A stretch of 64,000 nt of DNA, taken from Petrolisthes cinctipes (lineage: Eukaryota; Arthropoda; Malacostraca; Decapoda; Porcellanidae). The stretch spans positions 62,001 to 126,000 of the forward strand of contig JAWQEG010003722.1 of assembly GCA_033782935.1 (NCBI GenBank), in the 5' to 3' direction. This document shows positions 40,789-54,600 of this stretch, one piece after another. The notes below the pieces were generated by a model. The model was not told the DNA's origin and did not search any database. It was given only the letters and a program-made list of their open reading frames with translations. A program made the translations under genes and the position numbers. Within the stretch, counting starts at the first letter, position 1. Every line of letters starts with the position of its first letter.

Positions 40789-40805
40789 ATTCGATATTTT
40801 CGGGT
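40789..40805 (+). other. Best CENP-B-box-like variant (8 of 9 positions)
   Basis: Here the usual TTTTTGGG becomes TTTTCGGG. The 17-mer then matches TTCG and CGGG fully and misses only the central A. It is a single-copy variant among the monomers I compared. The related duplicate at 45178-45194 has the ordinary TGGG. It may be a chance mutation. Confidence 0.25.
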
Positions 40806-43800
40806 CCCAAATGCGATCTGTACATGCCTACTCCTTGCTAGAATGTTTTCAAGATACAGACCCAAAACATGCTCAAAATCGATATTTTAAGTGCAAAAAG
40901 TCGATATGTGCATGCATCTTCTGTACCCGTTTATATCTCAAATTCAGGCTCAAAACTCCGAAAATTTGATATTTTTGGGTCCCAGAAGCAATCTGCACAT
41001 GCCTACTCAGTGCTAAAATGTTTTTAAAATACAGGCTTAAAACATGCTATAAATCGATATTTTAGGTGTCCAAAGTCGATATGTGCATGCATCTTCTGTA
41101 CCCGTTTATATCTCAAATTCAGGCTCAAAACACCCGAATATTCGATATTTTTGGGTCCCAAAAGCGATCTGTACATGTCTACTCCGTGTTAGAGTATATT
41201 CAAAATACAGGCCCAAAACATGCTCAAAATCGATATTTTAGGTGCCCAAAGTCGATATGTGCATGCATCTTATGTATCCGTCTATATCCCAAATTCAGGT
41301 TCAAAACACCCGAAAATTTGATATTTTTGGGTCCCAGAAGCAATCTGTACATGCCTACTGCTTGCTAGAATTTTTTAAGATACAAACCCAAGACATGCTC
41401 AAAATCGATATTTTAGGTGCAAAAAGTCGATATGTGCATGCATCTTCTGTACCCGTTTATATCTCAAATTCAGGCTCAAAACACCCGAAAATTCGATATT
41501 TTTGGGTCCCTTAAGCGATCTGTACATGCATACTCAGTTCTAGAATGTTTTCAAAATATTGGCTCAAAACAAGCTAAAAATCGATATTTTAGGTGTCCAA
41601 AGTCGATATGTGCATGCATCTTCTGTACCTGTTTATATCTCAAATTCAGGCTCAAAACACCCAAAATTCGATATTTTTGGGTCCCAGAAGTGATCTGTAC
41701 ATGCCTACTCCGTTTTAATGTATTTTCAAAATACAGGCCCAAAACATTCTGAAAATATATATTTTTGGTGCCCAAAGTCAATATGTGTATGCATCTTCTG
41801 TACCCGTCTATATCCCAAATTCAGTTTCAAAACACCAGAAAATTCGGTATTTTTGGGTCCCAGAAACGATTTGTACATGCCTACTCCATGCTAGAATTTT
41901 TTCAAGATACAGACCCAAAACATGCTCAAAATCGATATTTTAGGTGCAAAAAGTCGATATGTGCATGCATCCTCTGTACCCGTTTATATCCCAAATTCTG
42001 GCTCAAAACCCCCGAAAATTCGATATTTTTGGGTCCCAGAAGCGATCTGTACATGCCTACTCAGAACTCGAATATTTTCAAATTATACGCCGAAAACATA
42101 CTAAAAATCGATATTTTGGGTGCCAAAGTCGATATGTGCATGCATCTTCTGTACCCGTTTATATCTCAAATTCAGGCTCAAAACACCGAAAAACTCGATA
42201 TTTTGTGTCCCAGAAGCGATCTGTACATGTCTACACCGTGCTAGAGTATTTTCAAAATACAGGCCCAAAACATGCTCAAAATCGATATTATAGGTGCCCA
42301 AAGTCGATATGTGCATGCATCTGCTGTATCCGTTCATATCTCAAATTCAGGCTCAAAACACCCAAAATTCGATATTTTTGGGTCCCAAAAGAGAGTTGTA
42401 CGTGCTCACACCGTGTTAGAGTGTTTTTAAAATGCAGGCCCAAAACATGCTGAAAATCGATATTTTATGTGCCCAAAGTCAAAATGTGTATGCATCTTCT
42501 GTACACGTGTATATCCCTAATTCAGGTTCAAAACACCAGAAAATTCGATTTATTTGGGTCCCAGAAGTGATCTGTACATGCCTACTCCTTGCTAGAATAT
42601 TTTCAAGATACAGACCCAAAACATGCTCAAAATCGATATTTTAAGTGCAAAAAGTCGATATGTGCATGCATCTTCTGTACCCGTTTATATCTAAAATTCA
42701 GGCTCAAAACACCCAAAAAATCGATATTTTTGGGTCCCAAAAGCGATCTGTACGTGCATACTCCGTGTTAGAGTGTTTTTAAAGTACAGGCCCAAAACAT
42801 GCTGAAAATCGATATTTTAAGTGCAAAAAGTCGATATGTGCATTCATCTTCTGTACCCGTTTATATCTCAAATTCAGGCTCAAAACTCCGAAAATTTGAT
42901 ATTTTTGGGTCCCAGAAGCAATCTGCACATGCCTACTCAGTGCTAAAATGTTTTTAAAATACAGGCTTAAAACATGCTATAAATCGATATTTTAGGTGCC
43001 CAAATTCGATATGTGCATGCATCTTCTCTACCCGTTCATATCTCAAATTCAGGCTCAGAACACCCTAAAATTCGATTTATTTGGGTTCCAGAAGCGATCT
43101 GTACGTGTATACTCAGTGTTAGAGTACTTTAAAAATACAGGCCCAAAACATGCTCTAAATCGATATTTTGGGTGAACAAAGTTGATATGTGTATGCATCT
43201 TCTGTACCCGTTTATATCTCAAATTCAGACTCAAAACACCCGAATATTCAATATTTTTGGGTCCCAAAAGCAATGTGTACATGCATACTCCGTGTTAGAG
43301 TATTTTCAAAATACAGGCCTAAAACATGCTGAAAATATATATTTTAGGTGCCCAATGTCAATATGTGTATGCATCTTCTGTACCCGTCTATATCCCAAAT
43401 TCAGTTTGAAAACACCAGAAAATTCGGTATTTTTAGGTCCCAGAAGCGATCTGTACATGTCTACACCGTGCTATAGTATTTTCAAAATACAGGCCCAAAA
43501 CATGCTCAAAATCGATATTTTGGGTGCACAAAGTCGATATGTGCATGCATCTTCTGTACCCGTTTATATCTCAAATTCAGACTCAAAACACCCGAAAATT
43601 CGATATTTTTGGGTCCCCGAAGCCATCTGTATATGCCTACTCCGAGTTAGAGTATTTTCAAAATACAGGCCCAAAACATGATGAAAATCTATATTTTAGG
43701 TGCCCAAAGTCGATATGTGCATGCATTTTCTGTATCCGTCTATATCCCAAATTCAGGTTCAAAACACCCGAAAATTCGATATTTTCATGTCCCAAATGCG

Positions 43801-44226
43801 ATCTGTACATGCCTACTCCTTGCTAGAATATTTTCAAGATACAGACCCAAAACATGCTCAAAATCGATATTTTAAGTGCAAAAACTCGATATGTGCATGC
43901 ATCTTCTGTACCCGTTTATATCTCAAATTCAGGCTCAAAACTCCGAAAATTTGATATTTTTGGCTCCCAGAAGCAATCTGCACATGCCTACTCAGTGCTA
44001 AAATGTTTTTAAAATACAGGCTTAAAACATGCTATAAATCGATATTTTAGGTGTCAAAAGTCGATATGTGCATGCATCTTCTGTACCCGTTTATATCTCA
44101 AATTCAGGCTCAAAACACCTGAAAATTCGAAATTTTTGGGTCCCAAAAGCGATCTGTACATGTCTACTCCGTGTTAGAGTATTTTCAAAATACAGGCCCA
44201 AAACATGCTCAAAATCGATATTTTAG

Positions 44227-45190
44227 GTGCCCAAAGTCGATATGTGCATGAATCTTCTGTATCCGTTTATATCTCAAATTCAGGCTCAAAACACCCGAAA
44301 ATTCGATATTTTTGGGTCCCTTAAGCGATCTGTACATGCATACTCAGTTCTAGAATGTTTTCAAAATATAGTCTCAAAACAAGCTAAAAATCGATATTTT
44401 AGGTGTCCAAAGTCGATATGTGCATGCATCTTCTGTACCCGTTTATATCTCAAATTCAGGCTCAAAACACCCGAAAATTCGATATTTTTGGGTCCCATAA
44501 GCGATCTGTACGTGCATACTCCGTGTTAGAGTGTTTTTTAAATACAGGCCCAAAACATGCTGAAAATCGATATTTTATGTGCCCAAAGTCAATATGTGTA
44601 TGCATCTTCTGTACACATGTATATCCCTAATTCAAGTTCAAAACACCAGAAAATTCGATATTTTTGGGTCCCAAATGCAATCTGTACATGCCTACTCCTT
44701 GCTAGAATGTTTTCAAGATACAGACCCAAAACATGCTCAAAATCGATATTTTAAGTGCAAAAAGTCGATATGTGCATTCAACTTCTGTACCCGTTTATAT
44801 CTTAAATTCAGGCTCAAAACTCCGAAAATTTGATATTTTTGGGTCCCAGAAGCAATCTGCACATGCCTACTCAGTGCTAAAATGTTTTTAAAATACAGGC
44901 TTAAAACATGCTATAAATCGATATTTTAGGTGTCCAAAGTCGATATGTGCATGCATCTTCTGTACCCGTTTATATCTCAAATTCAGGCTCAAAACACCCG
45001 AAAATTCGATATTTTTGGGTCCCAAAAGCGATCTGTACATGTCTACTCCGTGTTAGAGTATTTTCAAAATACAGGCCCAAAACATGCTCAAAATCGATAT
45101 TTTAGGTGCCCAAAGTCGATATGTGCATGAATCTTCTGTATCCGTTTATATCTCAAATTCAGGCTCAAAATACCTGAAAATTCGATATTT
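44227..45190. repeat. 25-monomer-offset duplication, copy 2
   Basis: Five to six monomers match 39836-40800 almost exactly. The match stops where copy 1 has CGGGTCCCAAATGCG and this copy has TGGGTCCCAGAAGTG. The breakpoint is therefore inside half B of a monomer. Confidence 0.83.
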
Positions 45191-45739
45191 TTGGGTCCCA
45201 GAAGTGATCTGTACATGCCTACTCCGTGTTAATGTATTTTCAAAATACAGGCCAAAAACATGCTGAAAATATATATTTTAGGTGCCCAATGTCAATATGT
45301 GTATGCATCTTCTGTACCCGTCTATATCCCAAATTCAGTTTGAAAACACCAGAAAATTCGGTATTTTTAGGTCCCAGAAACGATCTGTACATGCCTACTC
45401 CATGCTAAAAATTTTTCAAGATACAGACCCAAAACATGCTCAAAATCGATATTTTAGGTGCAAAAAGTCGATATGTGCATGCATCCTCTGTACCCGGTTA
45501 TATCCCAAATTCTGGCTCAAAACCCCCGAAAATTCGATATTTTTGGGTCCCAGAAGCGATCTGTACATGCCTACTCAGTACTTGAATATTTTCAAATTAT
45601 ACGCCGAAAACATACTAAAAATCGATATTTTGGGTGCCAAAGTCGATATGTGCATGCATCTTTTGTACCCGCTTATATTTCAAATTCAGGCTCAAAACAC
45701 CCAAAAACTCGATATTTTTGTGTCCCAGAAGCGATTTGT
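45191..45739. repeat. Short mixed satellite segment
   Basis: About three monomers: class B with AGTTTGAAAACACC, class K with CCTCTGTACCCGG, and class S with CTTTTGTACCCGC. The order parallels 41765-42240 at an offset of 3517 bp. No sequence other than satellite is present. Confidence 0.7.
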
Positions 45740-47852
45740 ACATGTCTACACCGTGCTATAGTATTTTCAAAATACAGGCCCAAAACATGCTCAAAATCGA
45801 TATTTTAGGTGCCCAAAGTCGATATGTGCATGCATCTTCTGTATCCGTTCATATCTCAAATTCAGGCTCAGAACACCCTAAAATTCGCTTTATTTGGGTT
45901 CCAGAAGCGATCTGTACGTGTCTACTCAGTGTTAAAGTATATTCAAAATACAGGCCCAAAACATGCTCAAAATCGATATTTTAGGTGCCCAAAGTCGATA
46001 TGTGCATGCATCTTATGTATCCGTTTAAATCTCAAATTCAGACTCAAAACACCCGAATATTCGATATTTTTGGGTCCCCTAAGCCATCTGTATATGCCTA
46101 CTCCGTGTTAGAGTATTTTCAAAATACAGGCCCAAAACATGCTCAAAATCGATATTTTAGGTGCCCAAAGTCGATATGTGCATGCATCTTATGTATCCGT
46201 CTATATCCCAAATTCAGGTTCAAAACACCCGAAAATTTGATATTTTTGGGTCCCAGAAGCAATCTGTACATGCATACTCCTTGCTAGAATTTTTTAAGAT
46301 ACAAACCCAAGACATGCTCAAAATCGATATTTTAGGTGCAAAAAGTCGATATGTGCATGCATCTTCTGTACCCGCTTATATCTCAAATTCAAGCTCAAAA
46401 CACCCGAAAATTCGATATTTTTGGGTCCCTTAAGCGATCTGTACATGCATACTCAGTTCTAGAATGTTTTCAAAATATAGGTTCAAAACATGCTAAAAAT
46501 CGATATTTTAGGTGTCCAAAGTCGATATGTGCATGCATCTTCTGTACCCGTTTATATCTCAAATTCAGGCTCAAAACACCCAAAATTCGATATTTTTGGG
46601 TCCCAAAAGAGATCTGTACGTGCACACTCCGTGTTAGAGTGTTTTTAAAATGCAGGCCCAAAACATGCTGAAAATCGATATTTTATGTGCCCAAAGTCAA
46701 AATGTGTATGCATCTTCTGTACACGTGTATATCCCTAATTCAGGTTCAAAACACCAGAAAATTCGATATTTTTGGGTCCCTGAAGCGATCTGTACATGCC
46801 TACTCTTTGCTAGAATATTTTCAAGATACAGACCCAAAACATGCTCAAAATCGATATTTTAAGTGCAAAAAGTCGATATGTGCATGCATCTTCGGTACCC
46901 GTTCATATCTCAAATTCAGGCTCAAAACTCCGAAAATTCGATATTTTTGGGTCCCTTAAGCAATCTGCACATGCTTACTTACTCAGTGCTAGAATGTTTT
47001 TAAAATACAGGCTTAAAACATGATATAAATCAATATTTTAGGTGTCCAAAGTCGATATGTGCATGCATCGTCTGAACTCGTTTATATCTCAAATTCAGGC
47101 TCAAAACACCCAAAAAATCGATATTTTTGTGTCCCAGAAGCGATTTGTACATGCCTACTTCTTGCTAGAATGTTTTCAAGATACAGACCCAAAACATGCT
47201 CAAAATCGATATTTTAGGTGCAAAAAGTCGAAATGTGCATGCATCTGCTGTATCCGTTTATATCTCAAATTCAGGCTCAAAACACCCGAAAATTCGATAT
47301 TTTTGCGTCCCCGAAACGATCTGTACATGCCTACTCAGTGTTAGAGTATTTTCAAAATACGGGCCCAAAACATGCCCAAAATCGATATTTTAGGTGCAAA
47401 AAGTCGATATGTGCATGCATCTTCTGTATCCGTCTATATCCCAAATTCTGGTTCAAAACACTCGAAAATTCGATAATTTTGGGTCCCAGAAGCGATCTGT
47501 ACATGCCTACTCCTTGCTAGAATTTTCACAAGATACAGACCCAAAACATGCTCAAAATCGATATTTTAGGTGCAAAAAGTCGATATGTGCATGCATCCTA
47601 TGTGCCCGGTTATATCCCAATTTCTGGCTCAGAACACCCGAAAATTCGATATTTTTGGGTCCCAGAAGCGATTTGTACATGCCTACTCAGTGCTAGAATA
47701 TTTTCAAATTATACGCCCAAAACATACTAAAAATCGATATTTTGGGTGCCCAAAGTCGATATGTGCAAGCATCTTCTGTATCCGTTTATATCTCAAATTT
47801 AGGCTCAAAACACGAAAAAAATTGATATTTTTGTGTCCCAGAAGCGATTTGT
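45740..47852. repeat. 12-mer higher-order repeat unit, copy 1 (2113 bp)
   Basis: Monomers from about 45740 to 47510 recur at an offset of 2113 bp. Diagnostic marks are GTTTAAATCTCAAATTC near 46023/48136, TTCCTTGCTAG-type class B followed by TTTTTTAAGATACAAACC near 46290/48403, a 4 bp tandem duplication CTTACTTACTCAG at 46975/49088, ATACGGGCCCAAAACATGCCC near 47357/49470 and GTCTGAACTCG near 47070/49183. The last two monomers (about 47510-47852) are absent from copy 2. Confidence 0.87.
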
Positions 47853-49622
47853 ACATGTCTACACCGTGCTATAGTATTTTCAAAATACAGGCCCAAAACA
47901 TGCTCAAAATCGATATTTTAGGTGCCCAAAGTCGATATGTGCATGCATCTTCTGTATCCGTTCATATCTCAAATTCAGGCTCAGAACACCCTAAAATTCG
48001 ATTTATTTGGGTTCCAGAAGCGATCTGTACGTGTCTACTCAGTGTCTGAGTATATTCAAAATACAGGCCCAAAACATGCTCAAAATCGATATTTTAGGTG
48101 CCCAAAGTCGATATGTGCATGCATCTTATGTATCCGTTTAAATCTCAAATTCAGACTCAAAACACCCGAATATTCGATATTTTTGGGTCCCCTAAGCCAT
48201 CTGTATATGCCTACTCCGTGTTAGAGTATTTTCAAAATACAGGCCCAAAATATGCTCAAAATCGATATTTTAGGTGCCCAAAGTCGATATGTGCATGCAT
48301 CTTATGTATCCGTCTATATCCCAAATTCAGGTTCAAAACACCCGAAAATTTGATATTTTTGGGTCCCAGAAGCAATCTGTACATGCATACTCCTTGCTAG
48401 AATTTTTTAAGATACAAACCCAAGACATGCTCAAAATCGATATTTTAGGTGCAAAAAGTCGATATGTGCATGCATCTTCTGTACCCGCTTATATCTCAAA
48501 TTCAAGCTCAAAACACCCGAAAATTCGATATTTTTGGGTCCCTTAAGCGATCTGTACATGCATACTCAGTTCTAGAATGTTTTCAAAATATAGGCTCAAA
48601 ACATGCTAAAAATCGATATTTTAGGTGTCCAAAGTCGATATGTGCATGCATCTTCTGTACCCGTTTATATCTCAAATTCAGGCTCAAAACACCCAAAATT
48701 CGATATTTTTGGGTCCCAAAAGAGATCTGTACGTGCACACTCCGTGTTAGAGTGTTTTTAAAATGCAGGCCCAAAACATGCTGAAAATCGATATTTTATG
48801 TGCCCAAAGTCAAAATGTGTATGCATCTTCTGTACACGTGTATATCCCTAATTCAGGTTCAAAACACCAGAAAATTCGATATTTTTGGGTCCCTGAAGCG
48901 ATCTGTACATGCCTACTCTTTGCTAGAATATTTTCAAGATACAGACCCAAAACATGCTCAAAATCGATATTTTAAGTGCAAAAAGTCGATATGTGCATGC
49001 ATCTTCGGTACCCGTTTATATCTCAAATTCAGGCTCAAAACTCCGAAAATTCGATATTTTTGGGTCCCTTAAGCAATCTGCACATGCTTACTTACTCAGT
49101 GCTAGAATGTTTTTAAAATACAGGCTTAAAACATGATATAAATCAATATTTTAGGTGTCCAAAGTCGATATGTGCATGCATCGTCTGAACTCGTTTATAT
49201 CTCAAATTCAGGCTCAAAACACCCAAAAAATCGATATTTTTGTGTCCCAGAAGCGATTTGTACATGCCTACTTCTTGCTAGAATGTTTTCAAGATACAGA
49301 CCCAAAACATGCTCAAAATCGATATTTTAGGTGCAAAAAGTCGAAATGTGCATGCATCTGCTGTATCCGTTTATATCTCAAATTCAGGCTCAAAACACCC
49401 GAAAATTCGATATTTTTGCGTCCCCGAAACGATCTGTACATGCCTACTCCGTGTTAGAGTATTTTCAAAATACGGGCCCAAAACATGCCCAAAATCGATA
49501 TTTTAGGTGCAAAAAGTCGATATGTGCATGCATCTTCTGTATCCGTCTATATCCCAAATTCTGGTTCAAAACACTCGAAAATTCGATAATTTTGGGTCCC
49601 AGAAGCGATCTGTACATGCCTA
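47853..49622. repeat. 12-mer higher-order repeat unit, copy 2, incomplete
   Basis: Ten monomers match copy 1, with few differences: CAAAATATGCTC near 48247 versus CAAAACATGCTC, and ACCCGTTTATATC near 49011 versus ACCCGTTCATATC. The match ends near 49622, where CTACTTCTTGCTAG replaces CTACTCCTTGCTAG. Confidence 0.86.
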
Positions 49623-51617
49623 CTTCTTGCTAGAATGTTTTCAAGATACAGACCCAAAACATGCTCAAAATCGATATTTTAGGTGCAAAAAGTCGAAATG
49701 TGCATGCATCTTCTGTACCCGTTCATATCTCAAATTCAGGCTCAGAACAACCGAAAATTCGATTTATTAGGGTCCCAGAAGGGATCTGTACGTGTCTACT
49801 CCGTGTTAGAGTATTTTAAAAATACAGGCTCAAAACATTTTCAATATCGATATTTTGGGTGCCCAAAGTCGATATGTGCATGCATCTTCTGTACCTGTTT
49901 ATATCTCAAATTCAGACTCAAAACACCCGAATATTCGATATTTTTGTGTCCCAAAAGCGATCTGTACATGCATACTCCGTGTTAGAGTATTTTTAAAAAA
50001 CAGGACTAAAACATGCTGTAAATCGATATTTTAGCTGCCAAAAGTCAATATGTGTATGCATCTTCTGTACCCGTCTATATCCCAAATTCAGGTTCAAAAC
50101 ACTCGAAAATTCGATATTTTTGATTACCAGAAGCAATCTGTACATGCCTACTTCTTTCTAGAAAGTTTTCATGATACAGACCCAAAACATTATCAAAATC
50201 GATATTTTAGGTGCAAAAAGTCGATATGTGCATGCATCTTCTGTACCCGTTTATATCTCAAATTCAGGCTCAAAACACCCAAAAAATCGATATTTTTGTG
50301 TCCCAGAAGCGATTTGTACATGCCTACTCAGTGTTAGAGTATTTTCAAAATACAGGCCCAAAACATGCTCAAAATCGATATTTTAGGTGCCCAAAGTCAA
50401 TATGTGCATGCATCTTCTGTACCCGTTTATATCTCAAATTCAGACTCAAAACACCCAAATATTCGATATTTTTGGGTCCCAAAAGCAATGTATACATGCA
50501 TACTCCGTGTTAGAGTATTTTCAAAATACAGGCCTAAAACATGCTGAAAATCGATATTTTAGCTGCCCAAAGTCAATATGTGTATGCATCTTCTGTACCC
50601 GTCTATATCCCAATTTCTGGCTCAGAACACCCGAAAATTCGATATTTTTGGGTCCCAGAAGCGATTTGTACATGCCTACTCAGTGCTAGAATATTTTCAA
50701 ATTATACGCCCAAAACATACTAAAAATCGATATTTTGTGTGCCCTGAGTCGATATGTGCATGCATCTTCTGTATCCGTTTATATCTCAAATTTAGGCTCA
50801 AAACACCCAAAAAATTGATATTTTTGTGTCCCAGAAGCGATCTGTACATGCCTACTTCTTTCTAGAAAGTTTTCATGATACAGACCCAAAACATTATCAA
50901 AATCGATATTTTAGGTGCAAAAAGTCGATATGTGCATGCATCTTCTGTACCCGTTTATATCTCAAATTCAGGCTCAAAACACCCAAAAAATCGATATTTT
51001 TATGTCCCAGAAGCTATCTGTACATGTCTACACTGTGTTATAGTATTTTCAAAATACAGACCCAAAACATGCTGAAAATCGATATTTTAGGTGCCCAAAG
51101 TCAATATGTGTATGCATCTTCTGTACCCGTCTATATCCCAAATTCCGGTTCAAAACACCAGAAAATTCGATATTTTTGGGTCCCAGAAGCGATCTGTACA
51201 TGCCTACTCCTTGCTAGAATGTTTTCAAGATACAGACCCAAAACATGCTTAAAATCGATATTTTAGGTGCAAGAAGTCGATATGTGCATGCATCCTCTGT
51301 CCCCTGTTATATCCCAAATTCTGGCTCAAAACCCCCGAAAATTCGATATTTTTGGGTCCCAGAAGCGATCTGTACATGTCTACTCAGTGCTAGATTATTT
51401 TCAAATTATACGCCGAAAACATACTAAAAATCGATATTTTGAGTGCCAAAGTCGATATGTGCATGCATTTTCTGTACCCGTTTATATCTCAAATTCAGGC
51501 TCAAAACACCCAAAAAATCGATATTTTTGTGTCCCAGAAGCGATCTGTACATGTCTACACCGTGCTATAGTATTTTCAAAATACAGGCCCAAAACATGCT
51601 CAAAATCGATATTTTAG
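49623..51617. repeat. Mixed segment, including a block shared with 58.0-58.7 kb
   Basis: About 11 monomers. The stretch 50610-51325 matches 58001-58716 at an offset of 7391 bp. Shared marks are TGTGTGCCCTGAGTCG near 50734/58125, TTTCTAGAAAGTTTTCATG near 50854/58245, CATTATCAAAATCG near 50890/58281 and GTGCAAGAAGTCG near 51267/58658. The class D variant GATTTATTAGGG at 49761 is the first of four in the right-hand part of the window (also 54861, 59263 and 62251). Confidence 0.78.
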
Positions 51618-54600
51618 GTGCCCAAAGTCGATATGTGCATGAATCTTCTGTATCCGTCTATATCCCAAATTCAGGTTCAAAACACCCGAAAATTCGATAA
51701 TTTTGGGTCCCAGAAGCGATCTGTACATGCCTACTCCTTGCTAGAATATGTTCAAGATACAGACCCAAAACATGCTCAAAATCGATATTTTAGGTGTAAA
51801 AAGTCGATATGTGCATGCATCCTCTGTACCCTGTTATATCCCAAATTCTGGCTCAAAACCCCCGAAAATTCGATATTTTTGGGTCCCAGAAGCGATCTGT
51901 ACATGCCTACTCAGTGCTAGAATATTTTCAAATTATACGCCGAAAACATACTAAAAATCGATATTTTGGGTGCCAAAGTCGATATGTGCATGCATCTTCT
52001 GTACCCGTTTATATCTCAAATTCAGGCTCAAAACACCCAAAAAATCGATATTTTTGTGTCCCAGAAGCAATCTGTACATGTCTACACCGTGCTATAGTAT
52101 TTTCAAAATACAGGCCCAAAACATGCTCAAAATCGATATTTTCGGTGCCCAAAGTCGATATGTGCATGCATCTTCTGTATCCGTTCATATCTCAAATTCA
52201 GGCTCAGAACACCCTAAAATTCGATTTATTTGGGTTCCAGAAGCGATCTGTACGTGTCTACTCAGTGTTTGAGTATTTTCAAAATACAGGCCCAAAACAT
52301 GCTCAAAATCGATATTTTGGGTGCCCAAAGTCGATATGTGCATGCATCTTCTGTACCCGTTTATATCTCAAATTCAGACTCAAAACACCCGAATATTCGA
52401 TATTTTTGGGTCCCCGAAGCCATCTGTATATGCCTACTCCGTGTTAGAGTATTTTCAAAATACAGGCCCAAAACATGCTCAAAATCGATATTTTAGGTGC
52501 CCAAAGTCGATATGTGCATGCATCCTCTGTACCCTGTTATATCCCAAATTCTGGCTCAAAACCCACTGAAAATTCGATATTTTTGGGTCCCAGAAGCGAT
52601 CTGTACATGCCTACTCAGTGCTAGAATATTTTCAAATTATACGCCCAAAACATACTAAAAATCGATATTTTGGGTGCCAAAGTCGATATGTGCATGCATC
52701 TTCTGTACCCGTTTATATCTCAAATTCAGGCTCAAAACACCCAAAAAATCGATATTTTTGTGTCCCAGAAGCGATCTGTACATGTCTACACCGTGCTATA
52801 GTATTTTCAAAATACAGGCCCAAAACGTGCTCAAAATCGATATTTTAGGTGCCCAAAGTCGATATGTGCATGCCTCATCTGTATCCGTTCATATCTCAAA
52901 TTCTTGCTCAGAACACCCTAAAATTCGATTTATTTGGGTTCCAGAAGCGATCTGTACGTGTCTACTCAGTGTTAGAGTATTTTCAAAATACAGGCCCAAA
53001 ACATGCTCAAAATCGATATTTTGGGTGCCTAAAGTCAATATGTGCATGCATCTTCTGTACCCGTTTATATCTCAAATTCAGACTCAAAACACCCGAATAT
53101 TCGATATTTTTGGGTCCCCGAAGCCATCTGTATATGCCTACTCCGTGTTAGAGTATTTTCAAAATACAGGCCCAAAACATGCTCAAAATCGATATTTTAG
53201 GTGCCCAAAGTCGATATGTGAATGCATCTTATGTATCCGTCTATATCCCAAATTCAGGTTCAAAACACCCAAAAATTCGATATTTTTGGGTCCCAGAAGC
53301 GATCTGTACATGCCTACTCCTTGCTAGAATTTTTTAAGATACAAACCCAAGACATGCTCAAAATCGATATTTTAGGTGCAAAAAGTCGATATGTTGCATG
53401 CATCTTCTGTACCCGTTTATATCTCAAATTCAGGCTCAAAACACCCGAAAATTCGATATTTTTGGGTCCCTTACGCGATCTGTACATGCATACTCAGTGC
53501 TAGAATGTTTTCAAAATATATGCTCAAAACATGCTAAAAATCGATATTTTAGGTGTCCAAAGTCGATATGTGCATACATCTTCTGTACCCGTTTATATCT
53601 CAAATTCAGGCTCAAAACACCCAAAATTCGATATTTTTGGGTCCCAAAAGAGATCTGTACGTGCACACTCCGTGTTAGTGTGTTTTTAAAATACAGGCCC
53701 AAAACATGCTGAAAATCGATATTTTATGTGCCCAAAGTCAAAATGTGTATGCATCTTCTGTACACGTGTATATCCCTAATTCAGGTTCAAAACACCAGAA
53801 AATTCGATTTTTTTGGGTCCCAGAAGCGATCTGTACATGCCTACTCCTTGCTAGAATATTTTCAAGATGCAGACCCAAAACATGCTCAAAATCGATATTT
53901 TAGGTGTCCAAAGTCGATATGTGCATGCATCTTCTGTACCCGTTTATATCTCAAATTCAGGCTCAAAACTCCGAAAATTCGATATTTTTGGGTCCCTTAA
54001 GCAATCTGCACATGCTTACTCAGTGCTAGAATGTTTTTAAAATACAGGCTTAAAACATGATAAAAATCAATATTTTAGGTGTCCAAAGTCGATATGTGCA
54101 TGCATCTTCTGAACCCGTTTATATCTCAAATTCAGGCTCAAAACACCCAAAAAATCGATATTTTTGTGTCCCAGAAGCGATTTGTACATGCCTACTCAGT
54201 GTTAGAGTATTTTCAAAATACAGGCCCAAAACATGCTCAAAATCGATATTTTAGGTGCCCAAAGTCGATATGTGCATGCATCTTCTGTACCCGTTTATAT
54301 CTCAAATTCTGACTCAAAACACCCGAATATTCGATATTTTTGGGTCCCAAAAGCAATGTGTACATGCATACTCCGTGTTAGAGTATTTTCAAAATACAGG
54401 CCTAAAACATGCTGAAAATCGATATTTTAGCTGCCCAAAGTCAATATGTGTATGCATCTTCTGTACATGTGTATATCCCTAATTCAGGTTCAAAACACTC
54501 GAAAATTCGATATTTTTGGGTCCCAAATGCAATCTGTACATGCCTACTTCTTGCTAGAATGTTTTCAAGATACAGACCCAAAACATGCTCAAAATTGATA

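Larger units (their letters stand above)
39836..44226. repeat. Segment opening with a 25-monomer-offset duplication, copy 1
   Basis: The first ~965 bp (39836-40800) are repeated at 44227-45190 with an offset of 4391 bp. Shared marks are ATAGTCTCAAAACAAGC near 39976/44367, ACACATGTATATCCC near 40221/44612, GTGCATTCAACTTCTG near 40381/44772 and AAAATACCTGAAAATTCG near 40777/45168. The remaining part, 40800-44226, is mixed. It contains monomers related to 45.3-46.5 kb, for example 41242 versus 46161 at an offset of 4919 bp. Confidence 0.8.
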
